This document shows, in pieces, positions 48,788 to 57,546 of a stretch of DNA of 64,000 nucleotides (positions within the stretch are counted from its first letter, which is position 1; the number at the start of each line of letters is the position of its first letter). Source of the DNA: Marinobacter sp. CHS3-4 (GTDB lineage: Bacteria > Pseudomonadota > Gammaproteobacteria > Pseudomonadales > Oleiphilaceae); the NCBI RefSeq assembly GCF_030053415.1, contig NZ_JASGBJ010000001.1, positions 1,388,394-1,452,393 on the forward strand, given 5' to 3'. The notes below the pieces were generated by a model. That model ran no database searches. It saw nothing but the letters and a program-made list of their open reading frames with translations, and was not told the DNA's origin. Both the position numbers and the translations under genes were made by a program.

Positions 48788-51700
48788 ATGAGCGCGGCTG
48801 AGGCGGGAAAAAGATCCAGGGGGCTGCTGTTGCAGCTTCTTGCGCGGCTAGCCAACCTGATCTGGTGGCTGCTTCTGGGTACGCTTGTGCTGGCGGCCCT
48901 CTATGCCGGGCTGGGCCGACAGCTGACGCAAAATATTAATGACTATCGTCCGGAAATTGAGCAGCAACTGTCTGACAGACTGGGTCATCAAGTTCAGATT
49001 GGCTCTTTGTCTTCGCGCTGGCGTTGGCTAAACCCCACGATCATCGCTCGTGACCTGGCTTTAAAGCCAGGTGATGGCAGTGATGAGGTGATCGGCTCGC
49101 TACAGAGCCTGCGGGTTGGTCTGGACTTTCTTGCTTCGCTCTCTCGTTTTCGAATCGTATTCTCTGACTTCGATGCCAATGGCCTTGAGCTGGTGATCAA
49201 CCAGACACCCCGTGGTGAGATTGGTGTCGAGGGAGCTGACTTGCCGGAGCCGGTAGCCAACGATCTGGAAAAGTGGATTGATCTTGCAGGCCAGTGGTTG
49301 TCGGATCCCTACGTTCAAATAACGCGAATCGATCTGGGACTCAGGGATAGCCTGGGGCAACTGCGACAAGTTGAGATTCCTCAGCTCGATCTGATCTACC
49401 GCAGAGGCCTTTTCCACGCCTCCGGCCGAGCTATGAGACCGGGAACCACCGAGCAGCTGGCAAGCTTCGAACTGGTTGGACAACACTTCTTCAGGGGTGA
49501 TTTCACCGGGCAGTTTTACGGGGACATCAATTCAGGGCGACTGTTCGACGGGCTGATTCAGGAATACAGCTGGAAGGGTATGCGAGCGGAAGGCTTTGAT
49601 ATTGGCGGACAGATCTGGCTGACCTTTCGAAATGGTCTGATGGAGCAGGCTAGCGGCAATCTTCAGACACCCTATCTGCAGATTGGGGTTCATCAGGAGT
49701 CTCTCGCGCCCCTCGAAGATATTTCGGCGCGATTTGGCTGGCGCCGTTACCAGCCCGAAGATGCCTATGCGGCTGACATAGAAGCGGAAGATCAGGCGCC
49801 TTGGTACGCAACGGGCGAGTTTCACCTCAATGATCTGACCTGGAGCTGGAATGGCGAGGTCATGCCTGAATTTGATCTGCGTTTTCAGACCAGGAAAAAT
49901 GATGACCTGCTGATTGCTGATGGCTTTCCTGTTGGCCCGGTCACGGGGCTTTTCAGTCGCTTGAGTATTTTGCCAACGGCCCTGACCAGCGCCCTGGAAA
50001 ACTACCGTCCGTCAGGGACGCTAAATCGTCTGTTACTGGAGCTTCCCACAGAGGATCCTGGCCAGTTCCGGTTTACTGCCAATCTCGAAGACATCAACGT
50101 GAAGGCACACGGCGGCGCACCCGAAGTGGAGGGTCTTGATGGTTCCATCATCGTGACCAGCCAGGGTGGACTGGTGAAAGCCAATTCGAATGCGCTCACG
50201 TTTGGGTTTCCGTCCTTGTTCAAAGGCTTATGGGATGTCAGGCAATTCAATGCCAACGTCGCCTGGCAAATTGAGGAAGGTACAACACGTGTTTTTTCAG
50301 ATGACATTGCCATGAGTTATGGAGACTCAACCGGATTAACCGGGGCGTTCGATCTGAAACTGGTACCTGGCGGCTCAGATGTGTTGAGCCTTCAGGTTGG
50401 GGTCAAGGACGGCAACGCCCCGATGCTCGCCGAATTTGTGCCCGTCCATCTGGTCGATTCCGCGCTGTATGACTGGCTGAACACAGCTATTACCAAAGCC
50501 GACATCACCCGTGGCACCTATTACGGGCATGGAACCATCAGTAGTGGTGCGCCTCCCGGATCCTTCGTTTCCTCGATGTTCTATGATTTCAGTAATACAA
50601 CCATCAACTATGACGATCGATGGCCAGAGGTGAGCGGTGCGGCAGGCCGTGTGTTTATTCATCAAGGTCAGACGCGGGTTGATCTGGCGTCGGGCGAGAC
50701 GGGCGGGATTGAATTGACGCCGGGGCAGGTGAGAGTAAAACCGACCAGTGAGCAGACCATGCTATACGTTGATGCGGGCGGCCCGATAAACGGGGATGCG
50801 CTTGCCTATTGGTTGTCCCAAAGCCCCCTCAGAGATCTTACAGACCTGACCCCGGATTCCCTGCTTTTGCAAGGCGAGTTGGGTCTTGATCTGGGACTTG
50901 GGTTTGCTCTGGGTTCTGATCAACCCCCGATGATTGACGCGACAGTGTCGGCAGATTCAGTGTCCTTGTTCTACCCGGCGGTAAATCTGAATTGGGAAAA
51001 TGTGTCGGGGGTCCTGTCCTACAACACTCAGGCCGGTTTCTCTTCTGAACCGGTGACAGGACTTTTTCTGGGTAGCCCGGTCAAAACCTGGTTCCGCAGA
51101 GCCGAATCGGGAGACGGATTGGTGATTCGGCAGGCGGGCGACGTCGCCGTGGAAGATGTGCGGCGCAAGCTTGGTATGAGCGACCAGCTGGCTCTTGGAA
51201 TAGAGGGGAAGTTGGGCTACGAGGCCGCGCTGAGTCTGCTGCCGGACCAACCGGCTCGGGTTCGTTTGACCTCAGACCTGACGGGCGTTTCGATCGGCTG
51301 GCCGGAACCGCTTGGCAAGGTGTCTGACGCCGCTGCGCCGGTTGACGTTTCGGTGGTACCTGATCCGGATAACGGATTCGAACTGTCGATCGATTGGCAG
51401 GATCGGATGAATGCTGATGTAGATTGGCAAACCGGGCGGGTAAACATTGCCTTGAATAATCTAACGCTGGGCAACCGGTCTTTTGACAAGCTGGGAATAG
51501 AAGCGGTCGAAGGCATGGATAACTGGCTTGTCGACCTCGAAGGGGGCTGGGTAAAAGGCCTGGTAACCTGGCCTGTCGGTGACGGCTCAATTCAGGTAGA
51601 CCTCGAAGCGCTGGCATTGGAGCAGGACAAAGACCCGGGCGGGGAAGGCAAGGAACTCGATGACAGGATGTCAGTCCAAGACTTCAGAGACCTTGAGTCG

Positions 51701-52534
51701 GGACGTTGGCCCGACGTTGACGTAAGAATTGCCGATTTAAAACTCAATGATGAAGACGCCGGTATCTGGTCGTTTGGCCTTCGGCCTGAAGCGGAGCGCT
51801 TTCGCGTCGCCAATATCAAGGGGCAGTTGAAGTCGTTGGTCCTGCAGGGCGACCTGGATTGGGGAATTCGAGGCGACGAGGTCAGAACGGGGTTTGCCGG
51901 AACCTTGAACGGGAAGTCACTGGCGGACGCCAGTGCGCTTTTTGCGGCAGAGGTGCCATTCAGGAATGAGAAGACAGCAATCGAGTTGGATCTGGATTGG
52001 CCAGGGCGCCCGGATCAGTTTGAAACCGCGGCCCTGAGCGGCACTGCCAGCATGCGTTTCGATCAGGGTGTCATTCTTGAAGGGAATAACACCGCGCAGC
52101 TTTTCCGAATATTCAACCTGTTGAATTCAGACACCTTGTGGCGACGCCTGAAGCTGGACTTCTCGGATCTTTATGAAGCGGGTGTGGCGTTTGACGCCAT
52201 TTCTGGCAAGGCTCGTCTGGAGGATGGGGTGCTCACCCTGGATCCGGAATTACAGATTGTCGGACCCTCCGGGGCATTCAAGTTTAGCGGAGCCACGGAT
52301 TTGGCAGAGGAAACTCTGGATATGAACATGGTTGTGGTATTGCCTCTAACTCAGAATCTTCCGCTGGCGGCCCTTTTGATGGGCGCAGGAGCCCCAATTG
52401 GCGGTGCGCTTTTCGTTTTGGACAAAGTGCTGGGTGACCCGTTGAGTAAACTGACCAGTGCCACTTATAGTGTTAAGGGTACATGGGCTAACCCTGACGT
52501 CGATCTAAAACGCGTTTTCGACAGTGGCAGCTGA
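48788..52534 (+). CDS. yhdP: AsmA-like inner-membrane protein YhdP
   Basis: 1248-residue member of the AsmA-like/TIGR02099 family. In E. coli YhdP, with TamB and YdbH, helps carry phospholipid between membranes. One N-terminal helix (about 15-45, LIWWLLLGTLVLAALYAGLG) anchors a long periplasmic beta-rich region (DRLGHQVQIGSLSSRWRWLN and repeats). The C-terminal AsmA-like block has LRLFR-type GNNTAQLFRIFNLLNSDTL and KLTSATYSVKGTWANPDV. With the Mla genes at the window end, two lipid-transport systems are represented. Confidence 0.93.
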   Translation: MSAAEAGKRSRGLLLQLLARLANLIWWLLLGTLVLAALYAGLGRQLTQNINDYRPEIEQQLSDRLGHQVQIGSLSSRWRWLNPTIIARDLALKPGDGSDEVIGSLQSLRVGLDFLASLSRFRIVFSDFDANGLELVINQTPRGEIGVEGADLPEPVANDLEKWIDLAGQWLSDPYVQITRIDLGLRDSLGQLRQVEIPQLDLIYRRGLFHASGRAMRPGTTEQLASFELVGQHFFRGDFTGQFYGDINSGRLFDGLIQEYSWKGMRAEGFDIGGQIWLTFRNGLMEQASGNLQTPYLQIGVHQESLAPLEDISARFGWRRYQPEDAYAADIEAEDQAPWYATGEFHLNDLTWSWNGEVMPEFDLRFQTRKNDDLLIADGFPVGPVTGLFSRLSILPTALTSALENYRPSGTLNRLLLELPTEDPGQFRFTANLEDINVKAHGGAPEVEGLDGSIIVTSQGGLVKANSNALTFGFPSLFKGLWDVRQFNANVAWQIEEGTTRVFSDDIAMSYGDSTGLTGAFDLKLVPGGSDVLSLQVGVKDGNAPMLAEFVPVHLVDSALYDWLNTAITKADITRGTYYGHGTISSGAPPGSFVSSMFYDFSNTTINYDDRWPEVSGAAGRVFIHQGQTRVDLASGETGGIELTPGQVRVKPTSEQTMLYVDAGGPINGDALAYWLSQSPLRDLTDLTPDSLLLQGELGLDLGLGFALGSDQPPMIDATVSADSVSLFYPAVNLNWENVSGVLSYNTQAGFSSEPVTGLFLGSPVKTWFRRAESGDGLVIRQAGDVAVEDVRRKLGMSDQLALGIEGKLGYEAALSLLPDQPARVRLTSDLTGVSIGWPEPLGKVSDAAAPVDVSVVPDPDNGFELSIDWQDRMNADVDWQTGRVNIALNNLTLGNRSFDKLGIEAVEGMDNWLVDLEGGWVKGLVTWPVGDGSIQVDLEALALEQDKDPGGEGKELDDRMSVQDFRDLESGRWPDVDVRIADLKLNDEDAGIWSFGLRPEAERFRVANIKGQLKSLVLQGDLDWGIRGDEVRTGFAGTLNGKSLADASALFAAEVPFRNEKTAIELDLDWPGRPDQFETAALSGTASMRFDQGVILEGNNTAQLFRIFNLLNSDTLWRRLKLDFSDLYEAGVAFDAISGKARLEDGVLTLDPELQIVGPSGAFKFSGATDLAEETLDMNMVVVLPLTQNLPLAALLMGAGAPIGGALFVLDKVLGDPLSKLTSATYSVKGTWANPDVDLKRVFDSGS

Positions 52535-52564
52535 TACATTGATCATTACAGAAGGGGGCCGGTG

Positions 52565-53425
52565 ATGTCGGCAGTAACAGACTCCAGCAATTCAGAAAAT
52601 AGGCGCCGGGTTGCGGCCATTCAGATGGTCAGCGGGCATGATATCGCCAAGAATCTGGACGACGCCGAGCGCCTGTTAGCAGAGGCCGCAAAGCAGGGCG
52701 CCAAGGTTGCGGTGCTTCCGGAAAATTTTGCCGTATTGTCTACCCGACAGATGCTGGAACACGGGCAGCATGAGAATGCTCCGGATGCCCCCATCCAGAC
52801 TTTTCTCAAGGAACAGGCCAAAAAACTGGGCTTGTGGATCGTTGGGGGATCGTTGCCCATTGCCTCTCGCCCGGATGGCACCAGAATCTCGGACCGGGTA
52901 CGTGCTTCCTGTGTTGTTTATGATGATCAGGGGCAGCAGGTAGCTCGCTATGACAAGATCCACCTGTTTGACGCCATGGTCGAAGACGCCCACGGGCAGT
53001 ATCGGGAATCTGACACCTTTGAACCCGGTGAAGAATTAGTGGTCATTGATACGCCTGCAGGTCGACTGGGTCTGGCGATCTGTTATGACCTGCGGTTTCC
53101 AGAAATCTTCCGGGCTCTGCGGGAAAGGGGTGCCGAATGGATCACTTTGCCCAGCGCCTTTACCTGGAATACCGGTGATGCCCACTGGCACGCCTTGATT
53201 CGGGCTCGCGCCATAGAAAACCAGTTATGGATGGTAGCGCCGGGTCAGGGCGGGCAGAACAGTGAGCGCCGGAGGACCTTTGGCCACAGTCTGATCTGCG
53301 ATCCCTGGGGCAAAATCGTTTCAGAACTGGAAGAAGGGATGGGCGTGGTTTCCGCAGAACTGGATCTCGACCAGGTGAAAACGATCAGAACGCAAATGCC
53401 GGTGTGGGAGCATCGCAGGCTCTAG
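52565..53425 (+). CDS. Carbon-nitrogen hydrolase (nitrilase superfamily, Nit1-like)
   Basis: 286-residue nitrilase-fold amidase. The Glu-Lys-Cys triad lies in VAVLPENFAV (about 51), ARYDKIHLFD (about 120) and GLAICYDLRFPEIFR (about 162). It resembles Nit1/NitFhit-type deaminated-glutathione amidases, a likely repair role, but the substrate is not proved by sequence. I start at ATG 52565, about 7 bases after AGGGGG; GTG 52562 is also in frame. In Pseudomonas tldD usually follows this gene; here the next gene is convergent yjgA, 2 bp away. Confidence 0.88.
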   Translation: MSAVTDSSNSENRRRVAAIQMVSGHDIAKNLDDAERLLAEAAKQGAKVAVLPENFAVLSTRQMLEHGQHENAPDAPIQTFLKEQAKKLGLWIVGGSLPIASRPDGTRISDRVRASCVVYDDQGQQVARYDKIHLFDAMVEDAHGQYRESDTFEPGEELVVIDTPAGRLGLAICYDLRFPEIFRALRERGAEWITLPSAFTWNTGDAHWHALIRARAIENQLWMVAPGQGGQNSERRRTFGHSLICDPWGKIVSELEEGMGVVSAELDLDQVKTIRTQMPVWEHRRL

Positions 53426-53427
53426 AG

Positions 53428-53955
53428 CTAAGCTGACTCCGCGTCATCGATGCACTCCCTCAGGTAGCGGAAAAGCTTCCGAGGCTGGCCCGTTGGCTTT
53501 TCTTTCTGAACATCCCGGCGGGCGTTCCGGGCAAGATTTCGCAGATGCTGGACGTCAGCCGAGCTGCAGTATTCCAGAAACTCACCGACCGCCGAATCGC
53601 CTTCCGCAATCATGCGGTCACGCCAGCGCTCTGCCAGGTGGTGGCGTCGTGTGTGCTCCTCGCTGCCGGCATCGAACGCATCAATCTGCCGCGCCAATTC
53701 CTCCGGATCGTCTTCCTGACGGATCACTTTGCCAATGTACTGCAGGTGACGCCGTTTCGCTTCATTCTGACGGATGCGGCGGGATTCCTCGATGGCAGAC
53801 TTGAGAGTTTCACTGATCGGCAGTGTGGCAAGCTGATCGTTGCTCAGATCCAGCATGCGTTTGCCGAGATCCTGCAGCGCTTGCATCTCCCTTTTAACCT
53901 GGGATTTGCTCTTGCCGTACTCCTCTTCCTGCTCGTGATCGTCGTAGTGGTTCAT
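53428..53955 (-). CDS. darP: 50S biogenesis factor DarP/YjgA (DUF615)
   Basis: 175-residue basic, helical DUF615 protein that associates with late 50S precursors in E. coli. SKSQVKREMQALQDLGKRML, KRRHLQYIGKVIRQ and the C-terminal KLFRYLRECIDDA-type end are characteristic. It is 21 bp downstream of mgtE on the same strand and converges on the nit-like gene with only 2 bp between the stops. Confidence 0.92.
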   Translation of the reverse strand: MNHYDDHEQEEEYGKSKSQVKREMQALQDLGKRMLDLSNDQLATLPISETLKSAIEESRRIRQNEAKRRHLQYIGKVIRQEDDPEELARQIDAFDAGSEEHTRRHHLAERWRDRMIAEGDSAVGEFLEYCSSADVQHLRNLARNARRDVQKEKPTGQPRKLFRYLRECIDDAESA

Positions 53956-53976
53956 AGAATGTTTTTCTTTCCGGTA

Positions 53977-55338
53977 TCAGCCGTAAATGAGGGTCGCAAG
54001 GCCAAGAAATGACATAAAGCCCACCACATCGGTCACGGTGGTGAGAATCACGCTGCCAGCTAGAGCGGGATCAATATTACGTGATTTAAGGAACAGGGGA
54101 AGAACTGTCCCCACAAGCGCGGCGGCAATCAGGTTGATGATCAGTGCGGCCGCAATCACAGCGCCAATCATGATGTCCTTGAACCACAATGAGGCCGCTG
54201 TGGCCACCACCGTTGCCCAGAGCAAACCATTGAGTGCCCCCGCCACAAATTCCCGGTTGAGAAGCCAGCCTACGTTGGCGCCGCTGATCTGGCCAACAGC
54301 CATGCCCCGAATAACCAGGGTCAGTGTCTGGCTGCCTGCGATGCCGCCCATACTGGCGACAATCGGCATCAGAACCGCCAGTGCGACAACTTTCTCAATG
54401 GTTGCCTCAAACAGCCCGATGACAGCGGAGGCCGTGAATGCCGTCAACAGGTTAATGCCCAACCAGATGGCCCGCCGGCGTGTGGTTTTGAGAATGGGTG
54501 CGAAGGTATCTTCATCTTCGTCCAGGCCGGCCATGCTCATCAGCGAGTGGTCAGATTCTTCTCGAATGACGTCGACCACGTCATCGATGGTAATCCGGCC
54601 AAGCAGCCGGCCTTCTTCGCTGACCACCGGTGCAGAGATCAGGTCATAGCGTTCGAACAGGGTGGCTACCTTATTATCTGACAAGGTCACCGGAATGGGT
54701 TCGATATCGGTGTCCATGACCTCGCGCACCGTCGACGCAGGATTTGAAACCAGCATTTTGGTGATGGGAAGCATGCCGATGAACTCGTCCCGCCGGCTGA
54801 CCACAATCAGGCTGTCTGTCATTGGCGGAAGATTCCTATGCCTGCGCAGATAACGCAGAACAACGTCGATGCTGATGTCTGGCCGCACCGTTATGGTGTC
54901 GGTGTTCATCAGACCGCCGGCCGTATCCTCCGGATACGATAAAACCTCTTCTACCCGCTGCCTGTCCTGTTCGTCCATGGTGTCCAGGACTTCCTGGATC
55001 ACGGTGTCCGGCAACTGCTGCAGAAGGTCAGCAAGGTCATCCGACTCGAAATCTTCGATGATATCTGCCAGTTCCTGAGCGTTAAGCTGGCTCAGGAAGT
55101 AACTTCGGATGTCATCGTTCAGGTACTGGAGGACCTCACCTTCCAGCTGTTTGTCGACCAGGTTCCAGAGCAGGGCACGCTGGCGAGGGGGTGACGACTC
55201 CAGTAAGTGGGCAATATCGCTAGGGCTCAGGCCACCGTTCAGGATTCGGGCTACCTGTTTCAGGGCGCCACTGTCCAGCGCTTCGCTCAGTGAGCGAAGA
55301 CGTTGGCGAGCCTGGCTTTTTTCAAGGATATCGGACAT
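53977..55338 (-). CDS. mgtE: Magnesium transporter MgtE
   Basis: 453-residue Mg2+ channel. The N-terminal superhelical MgtE-N domain (DIAHLLESSPPRQRALLWNL), two CBS domains (about 140-260) and a C-terminal five-helix membrane domain (GGIAGSQTLTLVIRGMAVGQ; ALVGTVLPLFLKSRNIDPAL) are all present. Start is ATG 55338 (MSDILEKSQARQRL). On the minus strand TATAAT lies about 30 bp upstream within a hairpin, but no good -35 is seen. It is not usually part of the pts-Ntr block. Confidence 0.96.
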   Translation of the reverse strand: MSDILEKSQARQRLRSLSEALDSGALKQVARILNGGLSPSDIAHLLESSPPRQRALLWNLVDKQLEGEVLQYLNDDIRSYFLSQLNAQELADIIEDFESDDLADLLQQLPDTVIQEVLDTMDEQDRQRVEEVLSYPEDTAGGLMNTDTITVRPDISIDVVLRYLRRHRNLPPMTDSLIVVSRRDEFIGMLPITKMLVSNPASTVREVMDTDIEPIPVTLSDNKVATLFERYDLISAPVVSEEGRLLGRITIDDVVDVIREESDHSLMSMAGLDEDEDTFAPILKTTRRRAIWLGINLLTAFTASAVIGLFEATIEKVVALAVLMPIVASMGGIAGSQTLTLVIRGMAVGQISGANVGWLLNREFVAGALNGLLWATVVATAASLWFKDIMIGAVIAAALIINLIAAALVGTVLPLFLKSRNIDPALAGSVILTTVTDVVGFMSFLGLATLIYG

Positions 55339-55447
55339 AGAGCACCCGCAGTCGGAAAACTCCCGCATTATAGCGGAGTTACGCTGCCTTGGTGAGAGAG
55401 TGTTGTAGGTGAATGCCCTACGGACCTCGCCGAATTGTCAGGCCGGT

Positions 55448-55717
55448 CTATTCACCTTCGCCGAAATAGTCTTCAATCAACGCCACGATTGCTTCCATGG
55501 CTTCCGCTTCGTCATCACCATCGACGATTAGTTCCACTTCAACACCCTGGCTGGCGGCCAGCATCATGACTGGCATGATGCTCTTGGCACTGACTTCTCT
55601 ACCATCGCGTGCGATTGTTACCACACTGTCGAACTTGGAGGCTGTGGCAACCAACTTTGCCGCAGCCCTGGCATGGAGGCCGAGCTTGTTGATGATCGTG
55701 GTGGTGCGTCGGATCAT
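55448..55717 (-). CDS. ptsO: Phosphocarrier NPr (PtsO)
   Basis: 89-residue HPr-fold protein that passes phosphate from EI-Ntr (PtsP) to EIIA-Ntr. The phosphorylated histidine is in NKLGLHARAAAKLV (about His15), and the second conserved block is AKSIMPVMMLAASQG. The C-terminus is acidic (EDYFGEGE). Start is ATG 55717, 4 bp after rapZ; the longer open frame would run into rapZ. Confidence 0.94.
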   Translation of the reverse strand: MIRRTTTIINKLGLHARAAAKLVATASKFDSVVTIARDGREVSAKSIMPVMMLAASQGVEVELIVDGDDEAEAMEAIVALIEDYFGEGE

Positions 55718-55721
55718 GGAA

Positions 55722-56603
55722 TCAGGATTCCCGGTTCTGCAGGTGAGGCAGTTCGGTGTGGCGAACCTGGACATTGCTGTACTTGCCGTGGAAATACCGG
55801 CCCAATTGCTCGCAGATGTAGACCGAACGATGCTGGCCGCCGGTGCAGCCGATGGAAATGGTCATGTAGCTACGGTTGCTGTCAGCAAATGCGGGCAACC
55901 AGCTGTCCAGATGGTTAATGAGGTCGTCTACCATTCTGCGCGTTAACGGATCCTTTTCCAGAAAATCGATGACCGGCTGATCGGTACCCACGAAGCGGCG
56001 AAGTGACGTATCCCAGTAGGGATTGGGCAGACAGCGCACATCAAAGACAAAGTCGGAATCGAGAGGAACGCCATGCTTGAATCCGAACGACTGAAACAGC
56101 AGAGCCAGTTCCTGCTCACGACGCCCGGCAACCCGTTGCTTAACCATGTCCCGCAGCTCGTACATGGACATGCCGGTGGTCTCGATGTACAGATCGGCGA
56201 GTTTTGAGAGTGGCTCCAGAAGCAGCTTTTCATTGCCAATGGCTTCCCTCAACGAGGTTTTGTCATCGCTTAGAGGGTGCTTGCGCCGGGTGGCGTGGAA
56301 GCGTTGCAGGAGCGACTGTTCATCAGCATCCAGATAGATGATTTCGACCGTCACGCCGGTTTGTTGAAGGCTGCGGTACAGGCTTTCGAAGTTGCTCAGC
56401 TCGCTCGACAGGTTTCTGGCGTCGATACTGACGGCCATTTTTCCGAGTCGGCCCGGTGAGGATTGGCTGGTTGCTTCCCGGGTTAATGGAACAAGTAACC
56501 CGATAGGGAGGTTGTCTATGCAGTAGTAGCCCAGGTCTTCAAGAACATGAAGAACGGTACTCTTGCCTGATCCTGAGCGGCCACTGACGATAATCAGTTT
56601 CAT
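55722..56603 (-). CDS. rapZ: RNase adapter RapZ
   Basis: 293-residue P-loop protein. In E. coli RapZ binds glucosamine-6-phosphate and directs RNase E to the small RNA GlmZ. Walker A is VSGRSGSGKSTVLHVLEDLG at the N-terminus, CIDNLPIGLL follows, and the C-terminal block SIGCTGGQHRSVYICEQLG is intact. It lies between ptsN and ptsO, as in Pseudomonas. Whether a GlmY/GlmZ pair exists here cannot be seen. Confidence 0.95.
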   Translation of the reverse strand: MKLIIVSGRSGSGKSTVLHVLEDLGYYCIDNLPIGLLVPLTREATSQSSPGRLGKMAVSIDARNLSSELSNFESLYRSLQQTGVTVEIIYLDADEQSLLQRFHATRRKHPLSDDKTSLREAIGNEKLLLEPLSKLADLYIETTGMSMYELRDMVKQRVAGRREQELALLFQSFGFKHGVPLDSDFVFDVRCLPNPYWDTSLRRFVGTDQPVIDFLEKDPLTRRMVDDLINHLDSWLPAFADSNRSYMTISIGCTGGQHRSVYICEQLGRYFHGKYSNVQVRHTELPHLQNRES

Positions 56604-56631
56604 GCCGGGTCACCTCGAAAGCGAAAGGGGT

Positions 56632-57102
56632 TCAGTGGCTCTCTGTCAGCATTTGCCGATAGAGAGTCTCGCCGTCGGTACACTGGCGCAGATGGTCGCA
56701 GAATGAACTGTTATTGAATTTCTCGGCGATCTGGCTAAGCAGCTCCAGGTGCTCGCTGGTGGCCTCTTTGGGCACGACCAACGCGAAAACCAGGTCAACG
56801 GGCTGATTATCGATGGCGTCGAATCCAACGCCTTCCTCCAGGGTCATCAGCACGCCAACCACATGGTCGAGGCCGTCCAGTCGGCAGTGGGGAATGGCAA
56901 TGCCCTGGCCGATGCCGGTGCTGCCAAGTCGCTCTCTGGACACCAGATTGTTAAAAATCTGGGATTCGCTGAGGGTTTCGTCCTGGTGCTGGATGTGTTC
57001 CGCAATGGTTTCCATTACGCGCTTCTTGCTCGACGCTGGTACCCGACAAAGGGTGAGTTCCGGAGCAAGAATGTTGTCTATAGTCAGGGTTGTGTCGGTC
57101 AT
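56632..57102 (-). CDS. ptsN: PTS IIA-like nitrogen-regulatory protein PtsN
   Basis: 156-residue EIIA-Ntr of the regulatory nitrogen PTS, affecting potassium transport and sigma-54-linked functions. The active-site histidine is in GIGQGIAIPHCRLDGLDHVV; LTLEEGVGFDAIDNQPVDLVF also matches. It is the first gene after the intrinsic terminator that follows hpf, and is followed by rapZ and ptsO, with spacing of 28 bp and 4 bp. Confidence 0.96.
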   Translation of the reverse strand: MTDTTLTIDNILAPELTLCRVPASSKKRVMETIAEHIQHQDETLSESQIFNNLVSRERLGSTGIGQGIAIPHCRLDGLDHVVGVLMTLEEGVGFDAIDNQPVDLVFALVVPKEATSEHLELLSQIAEKFNNSSFCDHLRQCTDGETLYRQMLTESH

Positions 57103-57121
57103 GAATCGACGTAAATCCCGT

Positions 57122-57167
57122 AAAAAAAGGCTGCGGCGCTATCCAGTGTGTCTGTCAGCGCCGCAGC
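57122..57167 (-). terminator. Intrinsic terminator between hpf and ptsN
   Basis: Perfect 11-bp stem GCTGCGGCGCT (57130-57140) / AGCGCCGCAGC (57157-57167), 16-base loop. Read on the minus strand it is followed by CCTTTTTTTA. It would end or attenuate rpoN-hpf transcription before ptsN. Confidence 0.88.
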
Positions 57168-57200
57168 TCGATTGGTTGTCATGCCGGAGAAGGTGTTCGC

Positions 57201-57509
57201 TTAGCGAGCGCCGTTGCCGTGCATACGATCTACATTCTTTTCTTTGTGCTTGAGAACCTGCCTGTCCAGTTTATCAACCAGAGCATCAATCGCCGCGTAC
57301 ATGTCCTCACTTTCTGCCTTTGCGTGGATCTCACCACCGATCACGTGCATGGTCGCTTCCGCCAACTGGCGCACTTTTTCAACTTCCAGGGTTACCTGGC
57401 AGTTACTGATATGGTCAAAGTGCCGCTCGAGCTTTTCAAATTTACCGGATACGTAATCTTTCAGTGCGGGAGTCAGTTCTACGTGATGGCCTGAAATATT
57501 GAGTTGCAT
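57201..57509 (-). CDS. hpf: Short ribosome hibernation promoting factor HPF
   Basis: 102-residue HPF/YfiA-family protein that promotes inactive 100S ribosome dimers, or blocks the decoding site, in resting cells. MQLNISGHHVELTPALKDYV, FEKLERHFDHISNCQVTLEV and MYAAIDALVDKLDRQVLKHK are typical. It is the short form, without the long C-terminal dimerisation domain. AGGAGAC precedes the ATG. It directly follows rpoN, the standard proteobacterial order. Confidence 0.96.
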   Translation of the reverse strand: MQLNISGHHVELTPALKDYVSGKFEKLERHFDHISNCQVTLEVEKVRQLAEATMHVIGGEIHAKAESEDMYAAIDALVDKLDRQVLKHKEKNVDRMHGNGAR

Positions 57510-57546
57510 AGGCGTCTCCTGTTTTGATGATCGGCCGGTAACACTT

